64,000 nt of DNA from Comamonadaceae bacterium PBBC1 (GCA_002256145.1 NKIP01000021.1:1-64000), one strand, 5' to 3'. Counted from the first letter of the stretch, positions 34,403 through 43,961 are shown. Numbers and translations: made by a program. The notes: generated by a model not told the origin, from the sequence alone.

Positions 34403-35839
34403 TCAGTGTGCAGGTGCGAGTGTCGGGATCTGGACTTCCACAGAGCGCCCCATGGACACGGTCTTGAAAGTGTTCCAAAGCATGATGACCATGCCACTCA
34501 GGTACAACAAACCACCCAGCAAACGCAAGGCATAGAACGGGAAGGTCGCTTTCACAGATTCCACAAAGGTGTAGGTCAAGGTGCCGTCGGCGTTGATGGC
34601 GCGCCACATCAGGCCTTGCATCACACCGGCAATCCACATCGCGGCGATGTAGATCACAATGCCGATCGTGGCGGTCCAGAAGTGGATTTCGATGGCTTTG
34701 ACGCTGTACATCTGCTTTTGGCCAAACAGGCGGGGAATCAGGTAGTACATCGAGCCCATGGTCACCAGACCCACCCAACCCAAAGCACCTGAGTGCACAT
34801 GGCCCACAGTCCAATCGGTGTAGTGGCTCAGCGCGTTCACGGTCTTGATGGACATCATCGGACCTTCAAAGGTCGACATGCCATAGAAAGACAAGGACAC
34901 GATCAGGAAACGCAGGATCGGGTCGTCGCGCAGTTTGTGCCATGCGCCCGACAAGGTCATGATGCCGTTGATCATGCCGCCCCAGCTGGGAGCCAACAAG
35001 ATGAGCGAGAAGACCATGCCCACGGACTGTGTCCAGTCAGGCAAAGCGGTGTAGTGCAGGTGGTGAGGACCGGCCCACATGTAAGTGAAGATCAGTGCCC
35101 AGAAGTGCACGATCGACAGACGGTATGAGTAGACGGGCCGCTCGGCTTGCTTGGGAATGAAGTAATACATCATGCCCAGGAAACCAGCTGTCAAGAAAAA
35201 GCCCACCGCGTTGTGGCCGTACCACCACTGCACCATGGCGTCTTGCACACCCGCGTAGGCTGAGTAAGAGTGCAACAGACCGGTCGGCAGTTGAATGTTG
35301 TTGACGATGTGCAACAAGGCGACGGCGATGATGAAAGCACCGAAAAACCAGTTGGCCACATAAATGTGACGCACCTTACGGATGCCCACCGTGCCAAAGA
35401 ACACAAAAGCAAAAGCCACCCAGACCACCGCGATCAGCAGATCGATGGGCCAAATCAGCTCAGCGTATTCCTTGCTTTGGGTCAGGCCCAGAGGCAAAGA
35501 AATGGCGGCCAAGACGATGACCAGCTGCCAGCCCCAGAAGGTGAAAGCGGCCACCTTGTCACTGATCAAGCGCACGTTACAGGTGCGCTGCACCACGTAA
35601 TAGGCGGCGGCAAACAAGCCGCAACCACCAAACGCAAAAATCACCGCGTTGGTATGCAAGGGCCGCAGACGGCCATAGCTGAGCCAGGAAATGCCGAAAT
35701 TGAGTTCCGGCCAAGTCAGTTGGGCTGCAATGATCACGCCAACCAGCATGCCCACCACACCCCAAACCACCGTCATGATGGCGAACTGCCTGACAACTTT
35801 ATCGTTGTAGGTGGTCGCCTGCACATTGGCAAATTTCAT
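34403..35839 (-). CDS. ccoN: cbb3 oxidase catalytic subunit CcoN
   Basis: The 478-residue haem-copper oxidase subunit I has 12 membrane helices, with conserved histidines in [18 protein letters not shown] near 207, [13 protein letters not shown] near 258 and [11 protein letters not shown] near 346. It reduces O2 to water at the binuclear haem b3/CuB centre with high oxygen affinity. The ATG at 35839 is used; an FNR box lies about 60 bases upstream. Confidence 0.97.
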   Translation of the reverse strand: MKFANVQATTYNDKVVRQFAIMTVVWGVVGMLVGVIIAAQLTWPELNFGISWLSYGRLRPLHTNAVIFAFGGCGLFAAAYYVVQRTCNVRLISDKVAAFTFWGWQLVIVLAAISLPLGLTQSKEYAELIWPIDLLIAVVWVAFAFVFFGTVGIRKVRHIYVANWFFGAFIIAVALLHIVNNIQLPTGLLHSYSAYAGVQDAMVQWWYGHNAVGFFLTAGFLGMMYYFIPKQAERPVYSYRLSIVHFWALIFTYMWAGPHHLHYTALPDWTQSVGMVFSLILLAPSWGGMINGIMTLSGAWHKLRDDPILRFLIVSLSFYGMSTFEGPMMSIKTVNALSHYTDWTVGHVHSGALGWVGLVTMGSMYYLIPRLFGQKQMYSVKAIEIHFWTATIGIVIYIAAMWIAGVMQGLMWRAINADGTLTYTFVESVKATFPFYALRLLGGLLYLSGMVIMLWNTFKTVSMGRSVEVQIPTLAPAH

Positions 35840-35900
35840 TTTCACCTCTTCTTTTTTAAAAACTTCACTTCGAGTTTGCCTCGGTGTATACCCTGAACAC

Positions 35901-35914
35901 TTGATCAAAATCAA
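35901..35914. promoter_or_regulatory. FNR box upstream of ccoN
   Basis: TTGATCAAAATCAA is a perfect FNR consensus palindrome. It lies 62 bases upstream of the ccoN ATG, and its right end overlaps the stop codon of ccoS. It gives ccoNOQP a promoter separate from the upstream ccoI-ccoS part. Confidence 0.88.
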
Positions 35915-36048
35915 TCGTTGCGCAAAATACGCTCGCCTTCGGCCTCAATGTCTTCAAATTGGCCTCGGTCAATGGCCCACCACAGACCCATGAGGATGAA
36001 AAACACCAAGGCCACAGACAAAGGGATCAACAAATACAGGATATCCAT
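35911..36048 (-). CDS. ccoS: cbb3 maturation protein CcoS
   Basis: A 45-residue product beginning [20 protein letters not shown] and ending in [13 protein letters not shown], with one membrane helix and the conserved [11 protein letters not shown] segment. CcoS is needed for insertion of haem or copper into CcoN. It sits 20 bases downstream of ccoI. The short length makes it easy to miss. Confidence 0.93.
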   Translation of the reverse strand: MDILYLLIPLSVALVFFILMGLWWAIDRGQFEDIEAEGERILRND

Positions 36049-36068
36049 GGGGTGCTTTCTTCCACATT

Positions 36069-38471
36069 TCAAGCAGGGTTGAGTTCAGGCGTGGCTCGAG
36101 GCGAAAGCTCAACAAAAGCTTTCGACAAACGCAAGGCATTGAGCACCACCAGCAAAGAACTGAGCGCCATGCCCAAGCCAGCGGCCCAAGCGGGCAACCA
36201 GCCCATCAGGGCCAAGGGCACGCACGCGGCGTTGTAGACACCTGCCCAGATCAGGTTTTGTTTGACGATGCGCAAAGTCCTGCGACTGCGCTGGACGGTG
36301 TCCACCAGGGCACCCAAGTGTCCCCCCATCAGGACAAAGTCAGACTTGGATTGGGCCAAGGGCACGGCCTGCCCCAAAGCGAATGACACATCGGCACCCG
36401 CGAGCACCGGCCCATCGTTCAGGCCATCGCCCACCATGGCCACTTTGTGCCCCTGGGACTGCATGGCCTGCAGTGCTTGCAATTTGTGCTGCGGGCTGCA
36501 TCCCCCTTGGGCATCCGCGATGCCGACAGCCTGTGCCACTTGGGTCACGGCCGCCTGGCCATCGCCCGACAATACTTTCAGGGACAAGCCCATGTCCTTC
36601 AATTGCTGGACCACCTTTGCGGCTTCGGGGCGAACTTCTTCGGCCAGCTCAAACGTGGCCAGCCAACCCGATGCATCGGCCAAGCTGACTTGCAGGTGGT
36701 GGCCCCCGATCGCCGGGGCGGCACAAAAACGGGGTGAACCCAAACGCAAATCCAAAGGCTGCGCCCCTTCCATCACACGCCCCTGAACGCCCTGTCCGGC
36801 CAACTCAGTGACCTCTTGCGCAGTCAGCGCCTCGAGCGCGGGCAACCGTTGCGCGACATCGGCTTGTCTGCGCGCCTCGGACCAGAGGGCACGAGACACC
36901 GGGTGCAAAGAGTGGCGTGCCAAGCTGCCCGCCCAGGCCAGCACCTGTGCCTTGGTCAAGCCCTCTCGGGTGTGCGTGTGCACCACCTGAAAAGCGTCGC
37001 GGGTCAACGTACCGGTTTTGTCAAAAATCACGGTATCAATGTGGGCCAGGTTTTGCAAAGCACTGAGCCTGCGCACCAACACACCACGGCGAGCCAGCGC
37101 CCCGGCCGTGGCCAGCATGGCGGCGGGCGTGGCCAGCGACAAAGCGCAGGGACAGGTCACGATCAACACCGCCACAGCCACCATCACGGCATGCGCGGGG
37201 TCACTGGGCCACCAGAAAATGGCCGAAGCCAGCGAAGCCAGCAGCACGGCCACCAAAAATGGCTTGGCCCAGCGGTCCACCAGCAAGGCCATGCTGGGCT
37301 TGGAGATCGAGGCGCTTTCCATCAAGGAAACAATTTGGGCGTAACGCGTGGCCGCACCGATTTGCTCAATTTGCACCTGCAGCGTGCCCGTCAAGTTATG
37401 GCTGCCTGCAATCACCCGATCGCCAGCACGCCGCGCCAGCGGCCGGGACTCGCCCGTCAACAAGGCCTCGTCCACCTGAGTCTGTCCAAGCAACACCAGG
37501 CCATCGCCCGCAAACGCTTCACCGGGCATGACCTCGATCACGTCCCCCACTTGCAAACGGCGAATCGACAAAAGCACCCAGCTGCCATCGCTCTGGCGCT
37601 TGCGCACACTGTCAGGCAAGCGGTTGAGCACGGCCTCCAGCGCCCCGGCCGTGCGGTCACGCATGCGCTGCTCCAGCCAGCGACCCATCAACAAAAAGAA
37701 AACAAACATGGTGAACGAGTCAAAAAAGACCTCGGCCCCGAATGGCCCCTCGGGTTCAAAGGTGCCCAAAGTACTGACCGTAAAAGTGACCACCATGCCC
37801 AGCGCCACGGGCAAATCCATGCTGATCTGGCGCTGGCGCAGGTCTCGCCAGGCGTTGCTCAGAAAAGGGGTGCATGAGAAAAAAATCACAGGCAATGACA
37901 ACACCCAAGACGCCCAGCGCAACAAATACAGGGCTTCGTCCGAGATCTCACCCGGCTGCGTGAGGTAGGTCGGGGTGGCGTACATCATGACTTGCATCAT
38001 GCACATGGCCGCCACGGACAAGCGCCAAACCATGCGCCGAGCCTCCTTGCGGCGGCGTTCGTGAGCGTGCGCGTCGTTGGCAGGCAAGGCCTTGTAACCA
38101 TGGCTTTCAACCGAGCGCATCCATTCCGAGGGACGCGTGTGCTCAGGGGACCAAACAATCTGCCCTCTGTGGCTGGCACCGCTGATTTGCACCGACTGCA
38201 CGCCAGGCACCGCACGCAAGGCATCTTCCAAGGTGATGGCGCAAGCGGCGCAGTGCATGCCCTCAAACACCACACTGGAACGCCAGCAACCCGATTCGGT
38301 CTTCTCCGGCAAACTGAATGCAGCCCACTCTTCGGGTTCATCGAGCAAATGCAAGCGCTGCTCAGGCGATTGCCCCTGAGCACTTTCGACACCCTGCGTC
38401 TCGCGCGAATGGGCAAGGACGGCGGATGGATGGCGTGCGTCGGGAACGGAAGGAACATTGACTTGAGTCAT
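36069..38471 (-). CDS. ccoI: Copper-exporting P1B-type ATPase CcoI/FixI
   Basis: The 800-residue P-type ATPase has an N-terminal heavy-metal domain with GMHCAACAITLED near residue 70, a CPC metal-binding helix (TCPCALSLATPAAML) near 439, the phosphorylation motif DKTGTLT near 484 and GDGLNDGPVLAGA near 665. It moves copper to the periplasm for the CuB site of cbb3 oxidase (CopA2/FixI type). The ATG at 38471 was chosen; an FNR box lies 35 bases upstream. Confidence 0.95.
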   Translation of the reverse strand: MTQVNVPSVPDARHPSAVLAHSRETQGVESAQGQSPEQRLHLLDEPEEWAAFSLPEKTESGCWRSSVVFEGMHCAACAITLEDALRAVPGVQSVQISGASHRGQIVWSPEHTRPSEWMRSVESHGYKALPANDAHAHERRRKEARRMVWRLSVAAMCMMQVMMYATPTYLTQPGEISDEALYLLRWASWVLSLPVIFFSCTPFLSNAWRDLRQRQISMDLPVALGMVVTFTVSTLGTFEPEGPFGAEVFFDSFTMFVFFLLMGRWLEQRMRDRTAGALEAVLNRLPDSVRKRQSDGSWVLLSIRRLQVGDVIEVMPGEAFAGDGLVLLGQTQVDEALLTGESRPLARRAGDRVIAGSHNLTGTLQVQIEQIGAATRYAQIVSLMESASISKPSMALLVDRWAKPFLVAVLLASLASAIFWWPSDPAHAVMVAVAVLIVTCPCALSLATPAAMLATAGALARRGVLVRRLSALQNLAHIDTVIFDKTGTLTRDAFQVVHTHTREGLTKAQVLAWAGSLARHSLHPVSRALWSEARRQADVAQRLPALEALTAQEVTELAGQGVQGRVMEGAQPLDLRLGSPRFCAAPAIGGHHLQVSLADASGWLATFELAEEVRPEAAKVVQQLKDMGLSLKVLSGDGQAAVTQVAQAVGIADAQGGCSPQHKLQALQAMQSQGHKVAMVGDGLNDGPVLAGADVSFALGQAVPLAQSKSDFVLMGGHLGALVDTVQRSRRTLRIVKQNLIWAGVYNAACVPLALMGWLPAWAAGLGMALSSLLVVLNALRLSKAFVELSPRATPELNPA

Positions 38472-38505
38472 GTTTCGAAGATAAGACAGGCGACACGAAC
38501 AAAGC

Positions 38506-38519
38506 TTGATGTGCATCAA
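38506..38519. promoter_or_regulatory. FNR box between ccoI and uspA
   Basis: TTGATGTGCATCAA is a perfect FNR palindrome. It lies 35 bases upstream of the ccoI ATG and about 60 bases upstream of the uspA ATG, so one site can serve both divergent genes. Confidence 0.88.
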
Positions 38520-38578
38520 GCGAGCTCACTTAGAGCTCTTCTAAGCTCAGGTTTTATCCATCTGAACAGGAGCAACTC

Positions 38579-39022
38579 ATGTACAAACGCATTCTTGTGG
38601 CCACGGACGGCTCCACCTTGTCCAAAAAAGCCGTGGCCAGCGCCATTGAACTGGCCGCCACCTGCAACGCAGAACTGGTCGCCCTCAAGGTGGTGCCACG
38701 CTACCCTCAGGCCTACTTTGAAGGCAGCATTCCCTTGTCTGCAGAGGAAATTTCTCGTGTGGAAGCACAGTGGGCGGAGTCGGCAAAAGCCCAATTGGCA
38801 ACCGTCGAAAAGTCAGCCAAATCCAAATCTGTGCTCGTCAAAGTCATCACTGTCAAATCAGACGTGGTCTCAGACGCCATCATTGCCTCTGCCAAAAAAC
38901 ACAAAGCCGACTTGATCGTGATGGCCTCACACGGCCGCAAAGGCATCAAACGCTTGTTGCTGGGCAGCGAGACCCAACAGGTGCTGACGCACTCGCATAT
39001 TCCTGTGCTGGTGTTGCGCTGA
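38579..39022 (+). CDS. uspA: Universal stress protein UspA
   Basis: The 147-residue product begins MYKRILVATDGSTLSKKAV and has the ATP-binding signature GRKGIKRLLLGSETQQVL near residue 122, the Usp fold that binds ATP or AMP. It is expressed under FNR-type control here, as in Pseudomonas, where Usp proteins support anaerobic survival. It is divergent from ccoI across a perfect FNR box. Confidence 0.93.
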   Translation: MYKRILVATDGSTLSKKAVASAIELAATCNAELVALKVVPRYPQAYFEGSIPLSAEEISRVEAQWAESAKAQLATVEKSAKSKSVLVKVITVKSDVVSDAIIASAKKHKADLIVMASHGRKGIKRLLLGSETQQVLTHSHIPVLVLR

Positions 39023-39028
39023 AAGGTC

Positions 39029-39049
39029 CCAGGCGGCAGGACCGCCTGG
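39029..39049. terminator. Hairpin after uspA
   Basis: CCAGGCGG and CCGCCTGG pair perfectly around a 5-base loop, starting 7 bases after the uspA stop. There is no T-run, so it may be a factor-dependent terminator or a stabilising end. Confidence 0.45.
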
Positions 39050-39101
39050 AACATTCATCGCGTCGATCATGTTTTGAATCGACAATACATAAAATTTAAA
39101 T

Positions 39102-39117
39102 AAAATGAATTCATTTT
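39102..39117. promoter_or_regulatory. 16-bp palindrome, with a second partial copy at the next start codon
   Basis: AAAATGAATTCATTTT is a perfect palindrome 18 bases before the ATG at 39135, in an AT-rich stretch. A related core ATGAATTCAT recurs at 39135-39144 over the start codon. Two spaced copies look like an operator pair for the ABC binding-protein gene. Confidence 0.4.
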
Positions 39118-39134
39118 TTATGGTGACATGATTC

Positions 39135-40445
39135 ATGAATTCATTTCGCAGTAGGCATGGGCTCATTGTTAAAGAGAGTCATTGTGTTGGCCGTACGCTG
39201 ATCGCATGCGGCTTACTGTGGGCCAGCCTGTATGGCATCAACACCGCCCAGGCACAAGAGTTGACCATCGAAAGTTGGCGCAAGGATGACCAGATTTTTT
39301 GGGACAAGGTCCTGATTCCAGCTTTCCAGCGACAGCACCCGGGCATCCAATTGAAGTTCAAGCCCGAAGAACCCCTGGCCTACGATTCTCGACTCGAGGC
39401 CAGGTTGTCGACTCGGCGGGCGGGGGATTTGATTTTTTGCCGCCCTTTTGATGCCAGCGTGCGCATGCAAGCCAAAGGTTATTTGGTCCCCCTCAAAGAA
39501 GAGGCACTGAAAAACTTCAATCCCCAAGCCCGAAGGGCCTGGACCACCGACGACGGTGCCACCACCTACTGCATGCCCGTTGCTTATGTCATGCATGGGC
39601 TGTTTTACAACAAAAAAATCTTGCGGGACCTGAAATTGCAAGCCCCGACCACTTGGGAGCAGCTTTACCAATTGCTGAGCCAAGTGGCAGACCACAAGAC
39701 GGTGACGCCTTTGGCCTTGGGCACGGCGGACATGTGGGAGTCCACCCAAGTGGTCTTCACCGGCCTGGGTCCCAACTTCTGGGAAGGCGAAAAAGCACGT
39801 TTTGGGCTGATGGAGGGGACGGTCAAATTCACCGACCCTGGTTTCATCAGGGCCTGGAAAATGATGGCCCAACTCAAACCCTACATGCATCCCGCACAAA
39901 ACAGCATGTCCAACGGCGACATTCAATTGCTGTTTGCCACGGGCAATGCAGCGGTCTATCCATCAGGCTCTTGGGACATCGACTTTTTGCGCAGCACCAG
40001 CTTTGCTTACAAAAAACCCATCGATCTGGGCGTTTTCAAGCCGCCCGTCGAACACCCGGGGCAATCCTGTCACATTTCGGTCCACCCAGATTTCGGGATA
40101 GGGGTGAACAAAAACAGCCCCCATCAAGCCGCAGCCCAAAAATTCATGGCCTGGTTGGGTACAGCTGATTTTGCGCAGTTGCTCACCGACACCCTGACAG
40201 GCTACTTTCCACTGGCAGACCACCCCATCAAGATCGATGACCCACTGGGCAAAGAAATGCAAAGCTGGCGAAAAACATGCCAAGACACCATTCGCCTGAA
40301 CGCCCAAAAAATCAACCGCGTCTGGCCCTCTATGGAAGAGGAACTTTGGCACGTCAATGTCAAAGTCCTCAACCAGGAAATGAGCCCAGAACAAGCGGCC
40401 AAGCACATTCAGGGTGTGCATGAAAAAAATGCCTACCTGAAGTGA
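39135..40445 (+). CDS. ABC-type sugar-binding protein, orphan
   Basis: The 436-residue protein has an N-terminal signal (TLIACGLLWASLYGINTAQA) and class I binding-protein features: ELTIESWRKDDQIFWDKVL near residue 37, FNPQARRAWTTDDG near 125 and a mid-region WESTQVVFTGLGPNFWEG. It resembles COG1653-type maltose/oligosaccharide-binding proteins. No permease or ATPase gene is adjacent, so it may serve a transporter encoded elsewhere or a signalling role. The start at 39135 is the first ATG after the AT-rich leader. Confidence 0.8.
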   Translation: MNSFRSRHGLIVKESHCVGRTLIACGLLWASLYGINTAQAQELTIESWRKDDQIFWDKVLIPAFQRQHPGIQLKFKPEEPLAYDSRLEARLSTRRAGDLIFCRPFDASVRMQAKGYLVPLKEEALKNFNPQARRAWTTDDGATTYCMPVAYVMHGLFYNKKILRDLKLQAPTTWEQLYQLLSQVADHKTVTPLALGTADMWESTQVVFTGLGPNFWEGEKARFGLMEGTVKFTDPGFIRAWKMMAQLKPYMHPAQNSMSNGDIQLLFATGNAAVYPSGSWDIDFLRSTSFAYKKPIDLGVFKPPVEHPGQSCHISVHPDFGIGVNKNSPHQAAAQKFMAWLGTADFAQLLTDTLTGYFPLADHPIKIDDPLGKEMQSWRKTCQDTIRLNAQKINRVWPSMEEELWHVNVKVLNQEMSPEQAAKHIQGVHEKNAYLK

Positions 40446-40455
40446 GGCACTGAGC

Positions 40456-40486
40456 CGAATGACCGATTGGCCGGGTCATTCGCTTT
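40456..40486. terminator. Hairpin between convergent genes
   Basis: CGAATGACC pairs perfectly with GGTCATTCG around a 9-base loop, followed by CTTT on the plus strand. It lies between the stops of the plus-strand binding-protein gene and the minus-strand malonyl-CoA synthetase gene. Confidence 0.6.
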
Positions 40487-40520
40487 GAAAATGACCCGAC
40501 CTGATCCATGGCAGTTCAAA

Positions 40521-42080
40521 TCAGAACAAAGCTTTGTATTGATCGCGCAGCAGGTTTTTTTGCACCTTGCCCATGGTGTTGCGCGGCAACTCGGGCACCA
40601 CAAAACAGCGCTTGGGGATCTTGAAGTTGGCCAGTTTGGCTTTGAGCTCGGCCAAAATGGCTTCAGGCTTCACGTCAGCCCCGGATTTGGCAATGACCAC
40701 CGCCACGCCCACTTCACCAAAATCGGGATGGGACACACCGATGACGGCACTTTCGGCCACACCAGGCATCTCGTTGATATAGCCCTCGATCTCGGCCGGG
40801 TACACGTTGTAGCCGCCGCTGATGATCAAGTCTTTGCTGCGGCCCACGATGGTCACATAGCCACGTTCATCCACTTTGCCCACATCGCCCGTTTTGAAGA
40901 AGCCGTCAGCGGTGAACTCTTCGGCAGTTTTTTCAGGCATGCGCCAGTAGCCCTTGAAGACATTGGGACCTTGCACCTGAATGCCCCCGATCTCACCCAC
41001 GGGCATGTCTTGGCCATCGTCGCCACGCACGCGCAAGGACACGCCCGGCAAGGGAAAGCCCACCGTGCCACCGCGCCGCTCAGACTGCTCGGCATAACGC
41101 TGGTCAGCCGCATAGGGGTTGGAGGTCAGCATGGCGGTCTCGCTCATGCCATAGCGCTCCAAGATGGTGTGGCCTGTGCGCTGCTGCCATTCGGTGAAGG
41201 TCTCGATTAGCAAGGGGGCGGAGCCCGCGATGAACAATCGCATCTGGCTGACCGCCGCCTTGTCGAGGGTGGGCTCGGCCAGCATGCGCACATACAGCGT
41301 GGGCACGCCCATGAAAACGGTGGCCTCTTTCATGCGGGCAATCACGCGTTTGGGGTCGAACTTGGCCATCCAGATCATCTTGCTGCCGTTGATCAGGGCA
41401 CCATGAATGGCCACGAACAGGCCGTGCACATGGAAGATGGGCAAGGCGTGGATGAGCACATCCCCCTGGCCTGCAGGCCCACCGGTTGCCGTCCAGCCCC
41501 AGTAATCCTTGAGCGTGAGTGCATTGCTCAGCAAATTGCCATGTGTGAGCATGGCCCCCTTGCTGCGGCCGGTGGTGCCGCTGGTGTAAAGGATGGCGGC
41601 CAGGTCATCGGCCAGTCGCGGTACGGGGGTGTGCTGGTCGCTGTGCTGAGCTGCACGGTCGAGCAAGCTGCCGGTGCGGTCGTCATTCAAGGTGAACACA
41701 TGCTGGGTGCCTGCCTTGAACGCGATCTTGCTCACCCAGCCAAAATTGGCCGCACTGCACACCACCACGGCCGGTTCGGCATTGCCAATGAAGTACTCGA
41801 TCTCAGCGCTTTGATAGGCGGTGTTGAGTGGCAAAAACACGCAGCCCGCACGCAAGCAAGCCAGATAAAGCACCATGGCTTCGACCGATTTTTCGACCTG
41901 CACGGCCACCCGACTGCCCTCGGGTAAATCCAGCGATTGCAGCAAATTGGCCACCATGGCCGTGGCGCGATCAAGGTCTTGCCAGCTGTACAGCAAGCCC
42001 TCGTCGGTTTCAACCGCTACAGCGCTCAAATCGTCTGGAAATGCAGCTCGCAAAGCGGAAAAAAGATTGTGGTGACTCAT
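40521..42080 (-). CDS. matB: Malonyl-CoA synthetase-like acyl-adenylating enzyme
   Basis: A 519-residue ANL-superfamily enzyme with the AMP-binding motif ILYTSGTTGRSKGAMLTH near residue 163, LERYGMSETAML near 310 and the hinge VTIVGRSKDLIISGG near 409, with C-terminal lysine in LPRNTMGKVQKN near 502. The N-terminus and spacing fit MatB-type malonate or methylmalonate CoA ligases better than long-chain acyl ligases, but specificity is not certain. It is 69 bases downstream of a Bug protein on the same strand, which may bring in the acid. Confidence 0.72.
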   Translation of the reverse strand: MSHHNLFSALRAAFPDDLSAVAVETDEGLLYSWQDLDRATAMVANLLQSLDLPEGSRVAVQVEKSVEAMVLYLACLRAGCVFLPLNTAYQSAEIEYFIGNAEPAVVVCSAANFGWVSKIAFKAGTQHVFTLNDDRTGSLLDRAAQHSDQHTPVPRLADDLAAILYTSGTTGRSKGAMLTHGNLLSNALTLKDYWGWTATGGPAGQGDVLIHALPIFHVHGLFVAIHGALINGSKMIWMAKFDPKRVIARMKEATVFMGVPTLYVRMLAEPTLDKAAVSQMRLFIAGSAPLLIETFTEWQQRTGHTILERYGMSETAMLTSNPYAADQRYAEQSERRGGTVGFPLPGVSLRVRGDDGQDMPVGEIGGIQVQGPNVFKGYWRMPEKTAEEFTADGFFKTGDVGKVDERGYVTIVGRSKDLIISGGYNVYPAEIEGYINEMPGVAESAVIGVSHPDFGEVGVAVVIAKSGADVKPEAILAELKAKLANFKIPKRCFVVPELPRNTMGKVQKNLLRDQYKALF

Positions 42081-42149
42081 GGAACTCCCTCAAACTCTGG
42101 CAAATAAGCACATCCAGACCAGCTCAGGATCTGGCCTTCAAAAAACAAC

Positions 42150-43145
42150 TCAGTCGAGTTTGGCACCCGATGCCTTCACGACTTGAGACCACTTGGCCAG
42201 CTCTTTCTTGATAAAAGTATCAAATTGACTGGTAATTAGATTTGGAAAATCGGCGCCTTGGTTGGCCCAAACGGCTTTGGCCTCATCAGTCAGACAAGCG
42301 CGACGAATTTCTTCGATGGCCCGAGCTTGCGCATCGGCAGGCGTTCCCTTAGGTGCCCAGACGCCATACCAAGTGGAAACGGTGTAATCGGGCAAACCCA
42401 ACTCGGTTGAGCAGGGAACATCTGGAAAGGCCGGATTTCGTTTGGCACCCGAAACCATCATGGCCTTGACTCTGCCGCTTTTGATGTGCGTTGCCGATGA
42501 GCCCAAACCATCAAACATCATGTCTACATTGCCCGCAATCAGGTCTTGCAATGCAGGACCTGCACCACGATACGGTATGTGAGTGATGAATGTTTTGGTC
42601 TGAAGCTTGAACAACTCACCGGCCAAATGATGAGAGGTTCCGCCACCGGCGGAGCCATAGTTCAAACGAGCTGGGTTCTTTTTAACAAAGTCCAAAAACG
42701 CTTTGAAATCAGTCGCTTGAACTTTTTTAGGGTTCACCACCAACACTTGGGGCACATTGGCCACCAAAATCAGCGGCACCAAGTCACGTTCGAGATCGTA
42801 ATCAAGTTTTGGATACATGCTGGGCGCTATCGTGTGATGCACTGCGCCCATGAACAAGTTGTAACCATCTGGAGACGATTTAGCTGCCACTCCGGCACCC
42901 AAAGTACCCCCGGCCCCACCACGGTTATCAATGATCAGTTGCTTGCCCGTTAATTTGGAAAACTGAGCCGACAAAGGTCTGGCAAACGCATCTGTCCCAC
43001 CACCGGCAGGAAATGGAACCACCATCGTCACTGGCTTGGTGGGCCAAGCAGATTGGGCTTGAGCCCAAAGCGGGATTGCACCCGAAACGGCGGCCAAGGT
43101 TTTCAGAAAATCCCGACGCTGGCTCACTAGGTTTGAATCTGTCAT
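42150..43145 (-). CDS. Bug/TctC-type periplasmic solute-binding protein
   Basis: The 331-residue product has an export signal with RRDFLKTLAAVSG (twin-arginine-like) and the Bug fold: PTKPVTMVVPFPAGGGTDAFAR near residue 37 and DNRGGAGGTLGAG near 74. Bug proteins bind carboxylates or aromatic acids for tripartite tricarboxylate transport (TctAB), but no TctA or TctB is nearby. The ATG at 43145 has AGGAGACA just upstream. Its position before matB suggests an organic-acid ligand. Confidence 0.88.
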   Translation of the reverse strand: MTDSNLVSQRRDFLKTLAAVSGAIPLWAQAQSAWPTKPVTMVVPFPAGGGTDAFARPLSAQFSKLTGKQLIIDNRGGAGGTLGAGVAAKSSPDGYNLFMGAVHHTIAPSMYPKLDYDLERDLVPLILVANVPQVLVVNPKKVQATDFKAFLDFVKKNPARLNYGSAGGGTSHHLAGELFKLQTKTFITHIPYRGAGPALQDLIAGNVDMMFDGLGSSATHIKSGRVKAMMVSGAKRNPAFPDVPCSTELGLPDYTVSTWYGVWAPKGTPADAQARAIEEIRRACLTDEAKAVWANQGADFPNLITSQFDTFIKKELAKWSQVVKASGAKLD

Positions 43146-43292
43146 GACGTGTCTCCTCTTTTTGGTGGGAGTGCGCATCATAAAGTCTTTGACACCGAAT
43201 GACCGCAGCAGGTGTCGCACAAAAATCAGAGGAATTGCGCAACAGGCAAGAGCCCTCTGTCTGCCAGCAAGATCAACAATCTGCAGGAGTTT

Positions 43293-43961
43293 TCAAAAGG
43301 ATGCCAAAGTATGCACAGCCCATTCAAATCCTTTTTCGGGCTGCTGCACGTCCAGCTGAACAACTCGCAATCCACAACGCAAGGCACCGTCAATATTTCG
43401 TGGCTGGTCGTCCACGAACACCGCGTGCTCGGCCCGCACCCCCAAAGCCTGCAAACAAGCTTGGTAAGCGCGCGGGTCGGGCTTGAGGATCTGGGTGTAA
43501 GTGGCGTCCACGATCACGTCAAACTGCTGGAGCAAGGGCAAACGCTCGCGAAAATCAGCCCCGTAAAACAGGTCCAGCTCGTTGGACAAAATGCCCAGCT
43601 TGTAGCCCAGCGCCTTGGCTTGGTGGATGGCCGCCACCGCTTCGGGCCGGATCACGGCCTGCACATCGGCCCCCCGGGCACGCTGGACAAAGGTTTGCAT
43701 CGCGGTCCAGTCTTCCCCCAGCAAGCGCCCGACCTCGCGGGTGCGCTGCAGCCAGTAATCGCGTTCACTGATCTGATCGGCCTGCATGGCTTGCCACAAC
43801 GCATCGGTTTCTGGGGCAAACGGGCCTTGCCAAGTGAGCGTGCCGGCGGCCAGGCCCAAAGCGGCTTCACTCAGGGCGTGGGTTTCAAACAGGGTGCGGC
43901 TGATGACGCCGCCAAAGTCCAGAATCAAAGCCTTGTCTTCGGGTTTCACGGCATCAGACAT
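43293..43961 (-). CDS. HAD-superfamily hydrolase at the end of the amine operon
   Basis: The 222-residue product starts MSDAVKPEDKALILDFGGVI, where the HAD motif I is D-x-G-G-V (second Asp replaced by Gly, as in several HAD-IA phosphatases). Motif II (LGILSNELD) is near residue 121, motif III lysine in QILKPDPRAYQ near 155 and motif IV FVDDQPRN near 179. A phosphatase or dehalogenase-like role is possible. It overlaps the Tm-1-like gene by eight bases. Confidence 0.8.
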   Translation of the reverse strand: MSDAVKPEDKALILDFGGVISRTLFETHALSEAALGLAAGTLTWQGPFAPETDALWQAMQADQISERDYWLQRTREVGRLLGEDWTAMQTFVQRARGADVQAVIRPEAVAAIHQAKALGYKLGILSNELDLFYGADFRERLPLLQQFDVIVDATYTQILKPDPRAYQACLQALGVRAEHAVFVDDQPRNIDGALRCGLRVVQLDVQQPEKGFEWAVHTLASF

